A stretch of 64,000 nucleotides of DNA from Microbacterium sp. Root553 (GCF_001426995.1 NZ_LMFY01000001.1:1736496-1800495); one strand, 5' to 3'; positions 16,273-26,109 are shown, numbered from the stretch's first letter. A program made the numbers and translations. Notes: generated by a model not told the origin, from the letters alone.

Positions 16273-16640
16273 GAGGCCGCCTCGGCGGGTGTCTCGCGCA
16301 CGTGGGATCCGAGCTCGACGAGCAGCACGCCGACCACGATCGCGCCGATTCCGATGATCTGCACCGTTCCGAGCAGCTCGCCGAAGAGCACCGTGCCCAG
16401 GATGGCGGTGAGTACGACGCCGATGGCCGACCAGATGCCGTAGGCCACGCCCACCGGCATCCCGCGGTCCAGCACGATCGAGAGCAGCCACAGCGAGCCG
16501 GTGTAGCCGATCACGACGGGGATCAGCCACAGCGGATGCGCGAAGCCCTCGGCGGCGCGCAGCGACAGGGTCGCGCTGACCTCGAGGACGATCGCGATCA
16601 GCAGCGGTGGCCAGGCCGAACGGCGTGGGCGATCTGTCAT
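16269..16640 (-). CDS. SMR-family transporter subunit (first of pair)
   Basis: A 123-aa SMR protein: LLIAIVLEVSATLSLRAAEG carries the conserved Glu, then GMPVGVAYGIWSAIGV and IGAIVVGVLLVELG. It is slightly longer than its partner at both ends. Start ATG 16640 gives MTDRPRRSAWPP. I found no guanidine riboswitch in the 130 bp upstream. Proximity to tetR and an amine oxidase allows a role in exporting an amine, but drug or guanidinium export is equally possible. Confidence 0.9.
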   Translation of the reverse strand: MTDRPRRSAWPPLLIAIVLEVSATLSLRAAEGFAHPLWLIPVVIGYTGSLWLLSIVLDRGMPVGVAYGIWSAIGVVLTAILGTVLFGELLGTVQIIGIGAIVVGVLLVELGSHVRETPAEAAS

Positions 16641-16785
16641 CGGGGGCCTTTCGACGAGGGCATGCGCGCGGTGTCCGTGGAGGCGTGCGTGGGGGAGAAC
16701 GCGTCGGATGCTCGCATGATTCCCTGTCGGGCAGGTGAACGGCGGGGTGCGACGCCGCGATTTCGGAACACTCGCGCATGACGCG

Positions 16786-16791
16786 TACCCT
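16786..16791 (+). promoter_or_regulatory. Candidate -10 box for the GAPDH gene
   Basis: TACCCT gives a start site near 16798, downstream of an in-frame ATG at 16778. This argues for the ATG at 16868 as the real start codon. Confidence 0.45.
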
Positions 16792-16867
16792 GGACGCATC
16801 CCCCGAAGTTCACCCGGCAATCTCGCGCGCCGGCGACCTCGGCGCGCTCACACATGCAAGGACGCAG

Positions 16868-18316
16868 ATGAACGTACCCGCCGCACCCCACGACGACTGG
16901 ATGGCGCGAGAAGAGCTGGCCGAGCGGATGATCCCGCTCATCGGCGCGCTCAAGCGCGAGCGTGACGTGGTCACCTCGCTTCACGGACACCGCCTGCTGG
17001 GGCTCTCCGCCACCGGCATCGTCGAAGTGCACGATCGCGTCGCTCAGCTCGGCCACGGACAGGTCGTCGTCGACGACACCCTGGCGGTGCTCGAGGCCGT
17101 GCACGAGCTCGCACCGGGCGCGTCGTCGCTCGACCTCGCGCGTCTCGTCGAGGGGCATGCCGAGAGCGGTCTGCCGCTCGACGCGTATCTGGCCGATGTG
17201 CTCGCGCCCGCGGTCGGGGCCGTCGCCGCCGCCCCCACCGACGTCGTGCTCTACGGTTTCGGCCGGATCGGCCGTCTGCTCGCCCGCATCCTCATCGCCC
17301 ACACCGGCGGGGGCAGCGGCCTGCGCCTGCGCGCGATCGTGGTGCGGCGGGGGGCCGAGAACGACCTCGTCAAGCGCGCGTCACTGCTGCTGCGCGACTC
17401 GGTGCACGGCCGGTTCGCCGGCTCCGTGACGGTCGACGAAGACGCCGAGCAGATCATCGCCAACGGCACCCGCATCCAGGTCATCTACTCCGACGACCCC
17501 TCGGCGATCGACTACACCGCCTACGGCATCCATGACGCGATCGTCGTCGACAACACCGGACGCTGGCGCGACGAGGCGGGGCTCAGCCGGCATCTGGAGT
17601 CGACCGGTGTCTCGCGGGTGCTTCTCACCGCTCCGGGCAAAGGTGCGCTGAAGAACATCGTGCACGGGATCAACGACGTCACCATCGACCCCGACGACCG
17701 CATCATCACCGCCGCATCGTGCACGACGAATGCGATCACGCCCGTGCTCAAGGCGGTCGACGAGGCGTATGGCATCGTCCGCGGGCATGTCGAGACGGTG
17801 CACTCGTTCACCAACGACCAGAACCTGATCGACAACTTCCACAGCGGCGACCGCCGAGGCCGCTCGGCGGTGCTGAACATGGTGATCACCGAGACCGGGG
17901 CGGCCAAGGCCGTCTCCCGGGCGCTCCCCGAGCTCGAGGGCAAGCTCACCGGCTCTGCGATCCGCGTGCCCACGCCCGACGTCTCGCTGGCCGTGCTGCA
18001 CCTGAGCCTCGAGCGGCCCGCGGTCAGAGACGAGCTCAATGACTACCTGCGTCGTGTCTCACTGCACTCGAAGCTGCGCCAGCAGATCGACTACGTCGAG
18101 AGCCCGGAGGTCGTCTCGACGGACTTCGTCGGGTCGCACCGCGCCGGGATCGTCGACGGCCTCGCGACCATCGCCACCGACACGGACGTCGTGCTCTACG
18201 TCTGGTACGACAACGAGTACGGATACTCCTGCCAGGTCATCCGCGTGCTCGAGGTCATGGCCGGTTCGCACCCGATCGTGCTGCCGGAGCGGCGAGAGGT
18301 CACGCTGCACGGCTGA
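16868..18316 (+). CDS. gap: Glyceraldehyde-3-phosphate dehydrogenase, long (GapB-like) form
   Basis: A 482-aa GAPDH. The Rossmann domain begins near residue 125 (VVLYGFGRIGRLLARI) after an extension of about 120 residues absent from ordinary 335-aa GAPDH. The catalytic Cys is in AASCTTNAI (Cys285); HSFTNDQNLIDNFH and VWYDNEYGYSCQV complete the domain. Corynebacterium GapB (480 aa) has this form and works mainly in gluconeogenesis. ATG 16868 follows caaggac; the upstream in-frame ATG at 16778 precedes the predicted transcription start. The RamB-like regulator and pckG lie just downstream, consistent with a gluconeogenic role (inference). Confidence 0.92.
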   Translation: MNVPAAPHDDWMAREELAERMIPLIGALKRERDVVTSLHGHRLLGLSATGIVEVHDRVAQLGHGQVVVDDTLAVLEAVHELAPGASSLDLARLVEGHAESGLPLDAYLADVLAPAVGAVAAAPTDVVLYGFGRIGRLLARILIAHTGGGSGLRLRAIVVRRGAENDLVKRASLLLRDSVHGRFAGSVTVDEDAEQIIANGTRIQVIYSDDPSAIDYTAYGIHDAIVVDNTGRWRDEAGLSRHLESTGVSRVLLTAPGKGALKNIVHGINDVTIDPDDRIITAASCTTNAITPVLKAVDEAYGIVRGHVETVHSFTNDQNLIDNFHSGDRRGRSAVLNMVITETGAAKAVSRALPELEGKLTGSAIRVPTPDVSLAVLHLSLERPAVRDELNDYLRRVSLHSKLRQQIDYVESPEVVSTDFVGSHRAGIVDGLATIATDTDVVLYVWYDNEYGYSCQVIRVLEVMAGSHPIVLPERREVTLHG

Positions 18317-18366
18317 GCGACGCCGGGTCGCAGCGGGGTGTCGCAGGCCACGGGCATGATGAGGGT

Positions 18367-19425
18367 ATGAAGACCTCGACCCTGCTGTCGGAGCGTCTGC
18401 GCTCGCACCGGCTCAGTGCCCCGGCGCGTTCGGTGACCGACGCGGCGGCGCACATGCTCGCCGTGCAGAGCCAGGACCTCCTCGCCGGTCGATGGGCCCT
18501 GGCGTGCCGCACGGGAGGAGAGCCCCCGTTGCGCGCGGTCGACCGGGCGTTCGAGCGGGGAGACCTGGTGCGCGCGTGGACGATGCGCGGGACCCTGCAC
18601 ATCATCCCCGCGCGGGATCTCGGCTGGGTGCTCTCCGTGACCGGTCGGCGTCAGCGTCAGCAGGCCGCCACGAGACGACGCGATCTGGGGATCGACGACG
18701 AGATGCTCGACGCGGTCACCCGGGCGATCGTGCCTCCGCTCCGAGACGGCGGCGCGACGCGCGCCGAGCTGTTCGACCTGTTCCGCGGGGCGGGGGTCGA
18801 CCCGACGGGGCAGCGGGGGATCCACCTGCTGGCCGAACTCACACTGCGGGGGCTCCTGTGCCAGGGGCCCGTCGTCGCGCGCCCGGGAATCACGCGCGAG
18901 CAGCGGTTCATGCTGGTGGCCGAGCACATCCACGAGCACGGATCGCCCGATGATCCGCTCGCCGAGCTCTTCGTTCGCTTCATCGACGGTCACGGACCCG
19001 CCGGGATCGAGGACTTCGCCTGGTGGTCCGGCCTCACCCTCGGGCAGTCTCGCGAGGCCCGAGAGCGTGCGGCGGGTCGCGTCTCCGTGGTCGACGACGG
19101 GGTCTTCGTCTCTCTGCGGCGTCCGCGCCGGTCGGCCGCAGCGCCTGACGTGCTCGCTCTCGGAGCCTTCGACGAGTACTACATCTCGTACGCCGACCGT
19201 ACGGCGGTGTGCCGGCCGGAGGACCTCGCCGCGGTGGGGCCGGGCAAGAACGGCATGGTGCGGGCGACGGTCCTCGCACACGGCAGGATCGTCGGATGCT
19301 GGACGCACGCGAGCGCGTCACACGGCTCCCCGGCCGAGCTCTTCGACCCCGTCCCGGGCGAGGGGCCGATCGACGACGCGGTCGACGCAGCGCTCGCCCG
19401 CTTCACGCGGTTCGTCGAGGGCTGA
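18367..19425 (+). CDS. Winged-helix DNA-binding protein, HTH_42 (AlkZ/YcaQ-like) family
   Basis: A 352-aa protein of the HTH_42 family, whose member AlkZ unhooks interstrand crosslinks. Family traits seen: MLAVQSQDLLAGRWALACR (QxQ-like motif), AWTMRGTLHIIP, ALGAFDEYYISYADR. Many actinobacterial members are uncharacterised paralogues, so glycosylase activity is not assured. The ATG at 18367 lies 6 nt after CATGAT, consistent with a leaderless message. Its stop is only 14 bp from the convergent RamB-like gene. Confidence 0.85.
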   Translation: MKTSTLLSERLRSHRLSAPARSVTDAAAHMLAVQSQDLLAGRWALACRTGGEPPLRAVDRAFERGDLVRAWTMRGTLHIIPARDLGWVLSVTGRRQRQQAATRRRDLGIDDEMLDAVTRAIVPPLRDGGATRAELFDLFRGAGVDPTGQRGIHLLAELTLRGLLCQGPVVARPGITREQRFMLVAEHIHEHGSPDDPLAELFVRFIDGHGPAGIEDFAWWSGLTLGQSREARERAAGRVSVVDDGVFVSLRRPRRSAAAPDVLALGAFDEYYISYADRTAVCRPEDLAAVGPGKNGMVRATVLAHGRIVGCWTHASASHGSPAELFDPVPGEGPIDDAVDAALARFTRFVEG

Positions 19426-19439
19426 GCGGCCGCTCCGGC

Positions 19440-20882
19440 TCACTCGTCGGCGTGACGGGAGAGGAAGTTGTAGACCTCGTTGTCGTCGACGCCGGGGAAC
19501 GCGCCGCGGGGGAGCGGAGAGAACATGTGGGTGTGCACGCGCGCGCTCGGCCAGGCCTTGCCGTACCAGCGCTCGGTGAGGTCGGTGGAGGGGCGGCGGC
19601 AGCAGGCCTCGTCGGGGCAGGTCGACACCGCACGGTCGGCGGTCTCGCGTCCGCGCCACCAGCGTGCATCGTCGAAGGGCACGCCGACCGTGATCGAGAA
19701 CTCGCCGTCCGTCGACGCACCGGTCTGGGTCGAGCACCAGAAGGTTCCCGAGGGTGTGTCGGTGTACTGGTGGTGCTCGTTCGTGCGGTTCTGCTGGGTG
19801 AACGCCGCTCGCGCCTGGAACCGGCGGCACACGCGCTGGCCCTCCACGGCTCCTGTGACATCCATCGGCAGGGGCAGACCGTCGTTCTCGTAGACGCGGG
19901 TGATGGCGCCCGTGGCGTCGACGCGCAGGAAGTGCAGTGACATGCCCAGGTGCTGGGTGAGCAGGTTCGTCATGCGCATCCCCGCGGCCTCGTGGGTCAC
20001 ACCGAACGCGTCGCGGAAGTCCTCGACCGCGAGGTTGCGGTCCTTCTTGGCCTGCTGCAGGAAGGCCACGGACGCGGTCTCGGGCATCAGGCAGGACGCG
20101 GCGAAGTAGTTGATCTCGAGCCGCTGCTGCAGGAAGTCGGCGTAGTCGGTGGGCGGGGTGTGGCCGAGCAGGCGGTGCGCCATGGCCTGCAGCGCCATCG
20201 ACCGCAGGCCGTGACCGCCGGGGATCGACGCCGGAGGCAGGTAGATGCGGCCGTTCTCGACATCGGTCACCGACCTCGTCGAATGGGGCAGATCGTTGAC
20301 GTAGATGAGCTCGAAGCCGAGCTTCTCGGCCATGATGCTCACGGTGCGGTGCGTCAGCGCACCCTGCACGTGACCCGCCGAGCGCAGCTGCTTCTCGGCG
20401 AGCTTCTCGATGTCGCCGAGATAGTTGTGCTGTTCTCGCATGCGCAGTCGCAGCTCGGTGTTCGCGCGTCGCGCCTCCTCCGGGGTCGCGATGGCCTCTC
20501 GCTCCCGGCGCTGCAGTTCGCGGTGCAGACCGAGCATCGACTCGATCGTCTCGTCGCTCATCCCCTTCGTCACCCGCACGGGGGCGATCCCGAGCTGACG
20601 GAACACCGGGCTCTCCTGGGCGCGCTCGAGTTCGATCTCCAGCGCGGCGCGCCGGTTGGGCGGCTCCGCGGAGATGAGGTCGGTGACCTCGGTGCCGGTC
20701 GCCTGCGCGATCGCCTGCAGCAGGGAGAGCTTGGGCTCGCGCTTGCCGTTCTCGATGAGGCTGAGCTGGGATCCGGCCACGCCCACGAGAGCGCCGAGCT
20801 CGTCGAGCGTGAAGCCCTTCTCGAGACGCCGATGACGGATGCGGTGCCCGAGGGTCGCGAGATGAATGCCCGATGTCGCCAT
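19440..20882 (-). CDS. RamB-like XRE/ImmA-IrrE transcriptional regulator
   Basis: A 480-aa regulator: N-terminal XRE HTH (LGHRIRHRRLEKGFTLDEL, VAGSQLSLIENGKREPKL), a middle ImmA/IrrE-like domain with a degenerate metal site (ALQAMAHRLLGH), and a C-terminal domain with Cys pairs (STCPDEACC). This is the RamB/PrpR short-chain fatty-acyl regulator architecture. RamB controls acetate, propionate and glyoxylate/gluconeogenic genes in Corynebacterium and mycobacteria. It is divergent from pckG, the likely target. TATGAT lies 6 nt before the ATG, so its mRNA is probably leaderless. Confidence 0.88.
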   Translation of the reverse strand: MATSGIHLATLGHRIRHRRLEKGFTLDELGALVGVAGSQLSLIENGKREPKLSLLQAIAQATGTEVTDLISAEPPNRRAALEIELERAQESPVFRQLGIAPVRVTKGMSDETIESMLGLHRELQRREREAIATPEEARRANTELRLRMREQHNYLGDIEKLAEKQLRSAGHVQGALTHRTVSIMAEKLGFELIYVNDLPHSTRSVTDVENGRIYLPPASIPGGHGLRSMALQAMAHRLLGHTPPTDYADFLQQRLEINYFAASCLMPETASVAFLQQAKKDRNLAVEDFRDAFGVTHEAAGMRMTNLLTQHLGMSLHFLRVDATGAITRVYENDGLPLPMDVTGAVEGQRVCRRFQARAAFTQQNRTNEHHQYTDTPSGTFWCSTQTGASTDGEFSITVGVPFDDARWWRGRETADRAVSTCPDEACCRRPSTDLTERWYGKAWPSARVHTHMFSPLPRGAFPGVDDNEVYNFLSRHADE

Positions 20883-20888
20883 TCCTTG

Positions 20889-20914
20889 ATCATATCTAAA
20901 GAATGCAGTTTCTT
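20889..20914. promoter_or_regulatory. Divergent promoter/operator region, RamB-like regulator and pckG
   Basis: The only AT-rich segment of this intergenic region. It holds the -10 box of the regulator (TATGAT on the minus strand, 20889-20894) and an inverted repeat aagaa ... ttctt (20899-20903 and 20910-20914) with tgcag in the middle, reminiscent of the TGCA-centred sites described for RamB. Assignment as an operator is inference. Confidence 0.45.
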
Positions 20915-20990
20915 ATACGCGCAATTGGCCGAAAGTCCGTCGTGATCGCGAAGAAGATGGATGCAACGCCCCCGACATCAAGGAGCAGTC

Positions 20991-22853
20991 ATGGCGATCG
21001 CCGAAGTCTTCACCCCCCGAGCAGCATCCGTCGCACCCGTGCGCGCCTTCGGGACGGCACCGACGTATGACACCCCCGCGATGGCGGAGCTCCGCGAGTG
21101 GGTCGACGAGATCGCCGCCCTCACGCAGCCGGACTCGATCCACTGGGTCGACGGCTCGCGCGCGGAGAACGACTGGCTGCTGCGCGGCATGGTCGCCGAG
21201 GGCAAGCTCATCAAGCTCAACCCCGAGTGGCGTCCCGGCTCGTACCTCGCCCGCTCGCACCCCAGCGACGTCGCCCGCACCGAGGGCCGCACCTTCATCT
21301 CCTCGGAGAGTGAAGAGGACGCCGGGCCCACGAACAACTGGGCGCCGCCCGCGCAGATGCGCGAGAAGATGACCGAGATCTTCGAGGGGTCGATGCGCGG
21401 ACGCACGATGTTCGTCGTGCCGTTCTCGATGGGGCCGGTCGGAGGGCCTCTGTCGCACATCGGCGTCCAGGTCACCGACAGCGCCTACGCCGTCACCTCC
21501 ATCGGGATCATGACACGCGTCGGCGACGCCGTCACGCGACAGATCGCCGACGGCGCCCCGTGGGTCAAGACCGTGCACTCCGTCGGCGCGCCGCTGGCCC
21601 CGGGCGCTGCCGATGTCGAGTGGCCCTGCAACGACGACAAGTACATCGTGCACTTCCCCGAGACGCTCGAGGTGTACTCGTTCGGCTCCGGATACGGGGG
21701 CAACGCGATCCTCGCCAAGAAGTGCTTCGCGCTGCGCATCGCGTCGGTGATCGCCCGTGACGAGGGCTGGCTCGCCGAGCACATGCTGCTGATCCGGGTG
21801 ATCGATCCTGCAGGCAAGGCCTACCACGTCGCCGCCGCTTTCCCGTCGGCGTGCGGCAAGACGAACCTCGCCATGCTGCGTCCGACGATCCCCGGTTGGC
21901 GCGTCGAGACGCTGGGCGACGACATCGCCTGGATCCGCCCGGGCGAGGACGGCCGCCTCTGGGCGATCAACCCCGAGGCCGGATTCTTCGGCGTCGCACC
22001 GGGCACCGGCGAATCGACCAACGTCACCGCGGTCGAGACCCTGTGGGGCAACACGATCTTCACGAACGTGGCGCTGCGCCCCGACGGCGACGTGTGGTGG
22101 GAGGGGCTCACGGATCAGGCCCCCGCGCACCTGACCGACTGGGAGGGAAACGACTGGACCCCGGATTCGGACCGTCCGGCCGCGCACCCGAACTCGCGCT
22201 TCACAGTCTCGGCCGCGCAGTGCCCGCAGATCTCGGAGGACTGGGAGGAGGCCGTGCCGCTCGACGTCATCCTGTTCGGCGGACGCCGCGCGACCAACGT
22301 GCCCCTCGTCGTCGAGGCGACGGACTGGACGCACGGCGTGTTCCTCGGCTCGAACATCTCCTCCGAGCGCACAGCTGCGGCCGAGGGCACGGTCGGCGAG
22401 CTGCGCCGCGATCCGTTCGCCATGCTCCCCTTCTGCGGCTACAACATGGCCGACTACTTCGGGCACTGGCTCTCGGTCGGTCGCGGCCTGCGGTTCGACC
22501 GCGCACCGCGCATCTTCCAGGTCAACTGGTTCCGCCGCGGTGACGACGGACGCTTCCTGTGGCCCGGATTCGGCGACAACTCGCGCGTCGTCGACTGGAT
22601 CATCCGCCGCATCGCGGGAGACGTCTCCACGGTCGACAGCCCGATCGGCCGTCTGCCGATCGTGTCGGATCTCAACCTCGACGGCATCGATGTGCCGCAG
22701 GCCGACCTCGACGAGCTGTTCGCCGTCGACGCCGAGGCCTGGAAGCACGAGGCCGACCTCACCGAGGAGTTCTACGACACCTTCGGCGAGAAGGTGCCGG
22801 CGGCACTCCGCGCCGAGCTGGCGTCACTGCGCTACCGCCTCGACAAGGCGTGA
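20991..22853 (+). CDS. pckG: Phosphoenolpyruvate carboxykinase (GTP)
   Basis: A 620-aa GTP-dependent PEP carboxykinase, converting oxaloacetate plus GTP to PEP, CO2 and GDP: the entry step of gluconeogenesis. The P-loop-like kinase-1 motif is [13 protein letters not shown]; other hallmarks are [35 protein letters not shown] and [16 protein letters not shown] [20 protein letters not shown] 20991 has aaggag 6 nt upstream; an in-frame ATG at 20961 lacks one. The divergent RamB-like gene suggests control by acyl-CoA or acetate status. It ends before a strong stem-loop. Confidence 0.96.
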   Translation: MAIAEVFTPRAASVAPVRAFGTAPTYDTPAMAELREWVDEIAALTQPDSIHWVDGSRAENDWLLRGMVAEGKLIKLNPEWRPGSYLARSHPSDVARTEGRTFISSESEEDAGPTNNWAPPAQMREKMTEIFEGSMRGRTMFVVPFSMGPVGGPLSHIGVQVTDSAYAVTSIGIMTRVGDAVTRQIADGAPWVKTVHSVGAPLAPGAADVEWPCNDDKYIVHFPETLEVYSFGSGYGGNAILAKKCFALRIASVIARDEGWLAEHMLLIRVIDPAGKAYHVAAAFPSACGKTNLAMLRPTIPGWRVETLGDDIAWIRPGEDGRLWAINPEAGFFGVAPGTGESTNVTAVETLWGNTIFTNVALRPDGDVWWEGLTDQAPAHLTDWEGNDWTPDSDRPAAHPNSRFTVSAAQCPQISEDWEEAVPLDVILFGGRRATNVPLVVEATDWTHGVFLGSNISSERTAAAEGTVGELRRDPFAMLPFCGYNMADYFGHWLSVGRGLRFDRAPRIFQVNWFRRGDDGRFLWPGFGDNSRVVDWIIRRIAGDVSTVDSPIGRLPIVSDLNLDGIDVPQADLDELFAVDAEAWKHEADLTEEFYDTFGEKVPAALRAELASLRYRLDKA

Positions 22854-22903
22854 CAGACCGGGCGCCGGTTCGGGGGAGCCGGCGTCCCACCCTTCCCCCG
22901 ACC

Positions 22904-22966
22904 CGCGAGGGCGGGACGTCGGAGACGAACCCATGGCTGAGTGGTCTCCGGCATCCCGCCCTCGCG
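22904..22966. terminator. Bidirectional terminator between pckG and the ABC exporter
   Basis: Arms 22904-22926 and 22944-22966 pair over 23 bp with two mismatches around a 17-nt loop (cgcgagggcggga ... tcccgccctcgcg). It lies between two convergent genes. Confidence 0.75.
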
Positions 22967-22991
22967 TACTTCTCTGTGCGGGGTCTCGCGA

Positions 22992-24893
22992 TCAGGCGAG
23001 CAGCTGGTGCCGGGCCAGGTCGCGGTAGAGCGGCGTCGACTCCACGAGCTCGACGTGCGTGCCCTGGCCGACGACGACGCCGTCCTGCAGCACGACGATC
23101 AGGTCGCTGTCGACCACCGTCGACAGACGGTGCGCGATCACGATGAGCGTGCGGTCGGTGGAGACCGCGTCGATCGCTTCGCGCATGCGCTGCTCGTTCA
23201 CGCCGTCGAGCGATGACGTGGATTCGTCGAGCAGGAGGATCGGTGCGTCCGTGAGCAGGGCACGGGCGATCGCGAGGCGTTGACGCTCTCCGCCCGAGAG
23301 CATGACGCCGTCCTCCCCGACCGGGGCCGAGAGGCCGAGCGGGCTGCGTTCGAGCACGTCCCCGAGGTTCACCGCGCGCAGCACCTGTTCGCACGCCGCA
23401 TCGGAGGCATCGGGCGACGCGAGGCGCAGGTTGTCGGCGAGGGTCCCGGCGAGCGTGGGGGCATCCTGCTCCACATACCCGAACTGCGCCCGCAGCTCAT
23501 CGCGCGGGTACGTGCGCACATCGTGCCCGTACAGGCGGATCGAGCCGCCCGTAGGGTCGTAGAAACGCTCGATGAGCGACAGGATCGTGCTCTTGCCGGC
23601 GCCGCTGGGACCGACGAGTGCCACGCGGGCACCGCGTGGCACGGCGAACGAGACGCCGCGCAGCACATCGTGCCCCGGGCCCGAGGCCTGCGCGTCGGTC
23701 GTCTCGAGCGTGTCGGTCCGCTCGAGATGCGCGTCGGCGAGCAGCGTCTTGGCCTCCTTCGCCGCAGCCTGGCGGGCGGCGACGACGTTCTCGGGATAGC
23801 GGAAGCGCACATCCCGGAACTCGATGGCGGGAGCCGCGGGGTCCGCCGCGTCGCGGGTGACCGACGATGCGGTCTCGGCATCATGCTGTGTCTCGGTCGG
23901 CAGATTCAGCACCTCCTGGATGCGGCCGAGCGCGCCCAGCGCCTGGTTCACCGAGGTGATGGCGCCGAAGGTCGTCGCGAGCGGCATCACGAGCATGAAC
24001 AGGAACAGGATGAAGGTGATCAGCGACGCGATCGTGATCGTGCCGGCCGCGACCCGGAATCCGCCGACGCCCAGCACGACGAGCATCGACACCTGCAGTG
24101 CTACGCCCGCGATCGGCACGACGAGGGAGGAGATCTTCGCGATCCGCACGCCGATCCCGTACGCCTCCGACGCGAGCGTCGACACCGACGCGGTCTCGCG
24201 CTCGGTGGCCCCCGAGGCTCGGACGGTGCGGATGGATCCCACGGCCCGCTCCACACCGGAGGCGAGCTCTCCGACCTTCTCCTGCTGGGCCGTCGACGCC
24301 GTGCGGATGCGGCCGCTGAGTGCCACCACGACGACCACCGAGACGCCGATGACGACCACGATGAGCAGCAGCAGCACCGGGTCGATCACGAGCATGGCGA
24401 TCAGCGCGCCGAGGAACAGGATCGCGCTGCCGACGGCATCCGCCAATCCCTGGGTGAGCACGGCGTAGAGCAGCGTCGTGTCGGTGCCCACCCGTGAGAC
24501 CAGGTCGCCGGTGCGGCGAGCGTCGAATTCGCTGATCGGCAGGTGCAGGATGCGGGAGATCAGCTTGCGCCGGCTGGAGTAGACGACCGCCGTGCCGGTG
24601 CGCTGCAGGAGGTAGTGCTGGTACCCCGAGATGATCGACGACACGACCACGAGCCCGATGAGCACCCACACGATGATGCCGAGGCCCTCATCGGACTGCA
24701 CGGCCTCGATGACCTGACCCACCAGCAGCGGCTGAGCGAGGGAGGTGGCCGCGCCGAACACGCTGAGCACGGCGACGACGATGAGCGTGCGCCTGTGCTC
24801 GAAGAGGAAGGGGAGGAGCTGGCGGAAAGTGGCGCGCGGGCCGTCCTGGTGCGCGCCGCGTCCGCGTCGGCGTGGTGTCGCCGTGCTGGACAT
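22992..24893 (-). CDS. ABC exporter, fused permease-ATPase half transporter
   Basis: A 633-aa exporter (MsbA/LmrA type): six membrane helices in residues about 50-340, then an ATPase with Walker A GPSGAGKST, signature LSGGERQRLAIARALL and Walker B ILLLDESTSSLD. It would act as a homodimer exporting lipids, peptides or drugs; substrate unknown. I start at ATG 24893 with gagg upstream. The N-terminal 30 residues are basic. A poorly conserved insertion (AAKEAKTLLADAHLERTD) sits between the N-terminal strand of the ATPase and Walker A. Confidence 0.9.
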   Translation of the reverse strand: MSSTATPRRRGRGAHQDGPRATFRQLLPFLFEHRRTLIVVAVLSVFGAATSLAQPLLVGQVIEAVQSDEGLGIIVWVLIGLVVVSSIISGYQHYLLQRTGTAVVYSSRRKLISRILHLPISEFDARRTGDLVSRVGTDTTLLYAVLTQGLADAVGSAILFLGALIAMLVIDPVLLLLIVVVIGVSVVVVVALSGRIRTASTAQQEKVGELASGVERAVGSIRTVRASGATERETASVSTLASEAYGIGVRIAKISSLVVPIAGVALQVSMLVVLGVGGFRVAAGTITIASLITFILFLFMLVMPLATTFGAITSVNQALGALGRIQEVLNLPTETQHDAETASSVTRDAADPAAPAIEFRDVRFRYPENVVAARQAAAKEAKTLLADAHLERTDTLETTDAQASGPGHDVLRGVSFAVPRGARVALVGPSGAGKSTILSLIERFYDPTGGSIRLYGHDVRTYPRDELRAQFGYVEQDAPTLAGTLADNLRLASPDASDAACEQVLRAVNLGDVLERSPLGLSAPVGEDGVMLSGGERQRLAIARALLTDAPILLLDESTSSLDGVNEQRMREAIDAVSTDRTLIVIAHRLSTVVDSDLIVVLQDGVVVGQGTHVELVESTPLYRDLARHQLLA

Positions 24894-24993
24894 GCGGGAC
24901 CTCGATCTGCTGGGGGAGTAGTTCGACCGTACTTCGTGCCGCGGCCGATTCTGTGGATGGGCTGTGCGCGTCTCGTGATGCGAGACTGGGGCG

Positions 24994-26025
24994 ATGCTGG
25001 CTGCACCGAGACCCGTCCCCGGCGACCATGTCGCCATCCTCTCACCGGCCTTCGCCGCTCCGGCCGTCGCGCCGCAGATCCACGAGCAGGCGATGCGCCG
25101 ACTGCGGGACCTCACCGGTCTGATCCCCGTCGAGTATCCGACCACGCGTGAGCTCGATGCGACCCCCGAGGCGCGGGCCGCCGACGTGAACGCGGCCTTC
25201 GCGGACCCGCGCATCCGCGCCATTCTCGCCACCATCGGCGGCGACGATCAGATCCTCGTCGTGCCCCACCTCGACGCTGCGCTCGCGCAGGCAGATCCCA
25301 AGCCCTTCCTCGGCTACAGCGACAACACGAACATCCTCAACTGGCTCTGGGGGCTGGGTATCCGCGGGTACTACGGCGGATCCACCGCCGTGCACCTCGG
25401 CCCCGGGCCCGCGGTCGACGACGTGCATCTGCGGTCGCTGCGCGCGGCGCTGCTCGACGGCGGCGACATCGCGATCACCGAACCCGGGGAATCGGAGGAT
25501 GTCGGCCGGCGCTGGACGGACCCGCGCGCGCTCACCGAATACGGCGATCGGGTCGCGACCGAGGAGTGGACCTGGTCGGGTCCTGCCGTCCGCGTCGAAG
25601 GCCGCACCTGGGGCGGATGCCTCGAAGTGATCGATCAGCTCGCGCTCGCCGACCGGCTGCCGACCTCGTACGACCTGCGCGGCGGGATCCTGCTGCTCGA
25701 GACGAGCGAGGAGCGCCCGGCGGCGAGCTGGGTGGCGCGGTGGCTGCGCGGGCTGGGCGAGCGGGGCATCCTCGGCGCTGTCGCCGGGGTGGTGGTGGCG
25801 CGACCGCCGGTGAGCGACTTCGACTTCCGGCCGTCAGCGGAGGAGGCAGGCTCCCTTCGTGCGGCGCAGCGCGATGTCGTGATCGAGACGGTGGCGCGAT
25901 ACAACCCGGATGCCTTGGTCTGCGTGGGTATGCCGTTCGGTCACACGCGGCCGCAGTGGATCGTGCCGTACGGCGGCGCGATGGTCCTCGACGGCGCCGC
26001 TCAAACGGTCACGGCCTCGTACTGA
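24994..26025 (+). CDS. S66-family peptidase (LD-carboxypeptidase / MccF-like)
   Basis: A 343-aa serine peptidase of family S66. The nucleophile elbow is GYSDNT; the Glu is in LLLETSEE and the His in MPFGHTRPQW, giving the Ser-Glu-His triad. The family contains cytoplasmic murein LD-carboxypeptidases and MccF, which inactivates microcin C-like compounds. Long versions with this layout are closer to the MccF-like side, but the substrate is unknown. ATG 24994 lies 6 nt after GAGACT, consistent with leaderless expression. Confidence 0.88.
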   Translation: MLAAPRPVPGDHVAILSPAFAAPAVAPQIHEQAMRRLRDLTGLIPVEYPTTRELDATPEARAADVNAAFADPRIRAILATIGGDDQILVVPHLDAALAQADPKPFLGYSDNTNILNWLWGLGIRGYYGGSTAVHLGPGPAVDDVHLRSLRAALLDGGDIAITEPGESEDVGRRWTDPRALTEYGDRVATEEWTWSGPAVRVEGRTWGGCLEVIDQLALADRLPTSYDLRGGILLLETSEERPAASWVARWLRGLGERGILGAVAGVVVARPPVSDFDFRPSAEEAGSLRAAQRDVVIETVARYNPDALVCVGMPFGHTRPQWIVPYGGAMVLDGAAQTVTASY

Positions 26026-26072
26026 GCCGCCGGCTGGAACGGGGCATACGTCAGGGGATCTAACGGCGATAC

Positions 26073-26096
26073 TTGACTCTCACACTGTGGAAGGCG
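26073..26096 (+). promoter_or_regulatory. MerR-type promoter of the MerR gene
   Basis: ttgact (26073-26078) reads as a -35 box, followed by cacactgtgg and the outer arms ctctc ... gagag. Long, dyad-filled spacers of this kind are typical of autoregulated MerR-family promoters. A ggag ribosome-binding site precedes the ATG at 26110. Confidence 0.4.
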
Positions 26097-26109
26097 AGAG
26101 AACGGAGAC

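Noticed and set aside
16641..16777. Guanidine riboswitch upstream of the SMR pair
   Set aside because: None of the conserved ykkC-type or tandem ACGR-loop elements could be found on the minus strand.
16778..16867. GAPDH start at the upstream ATG 16778
   Set aside because: A TACCCT box at 16786-16791 places transcription start after this ATG; ATG 16868 has a ribosome-binding site and gives the usual length.
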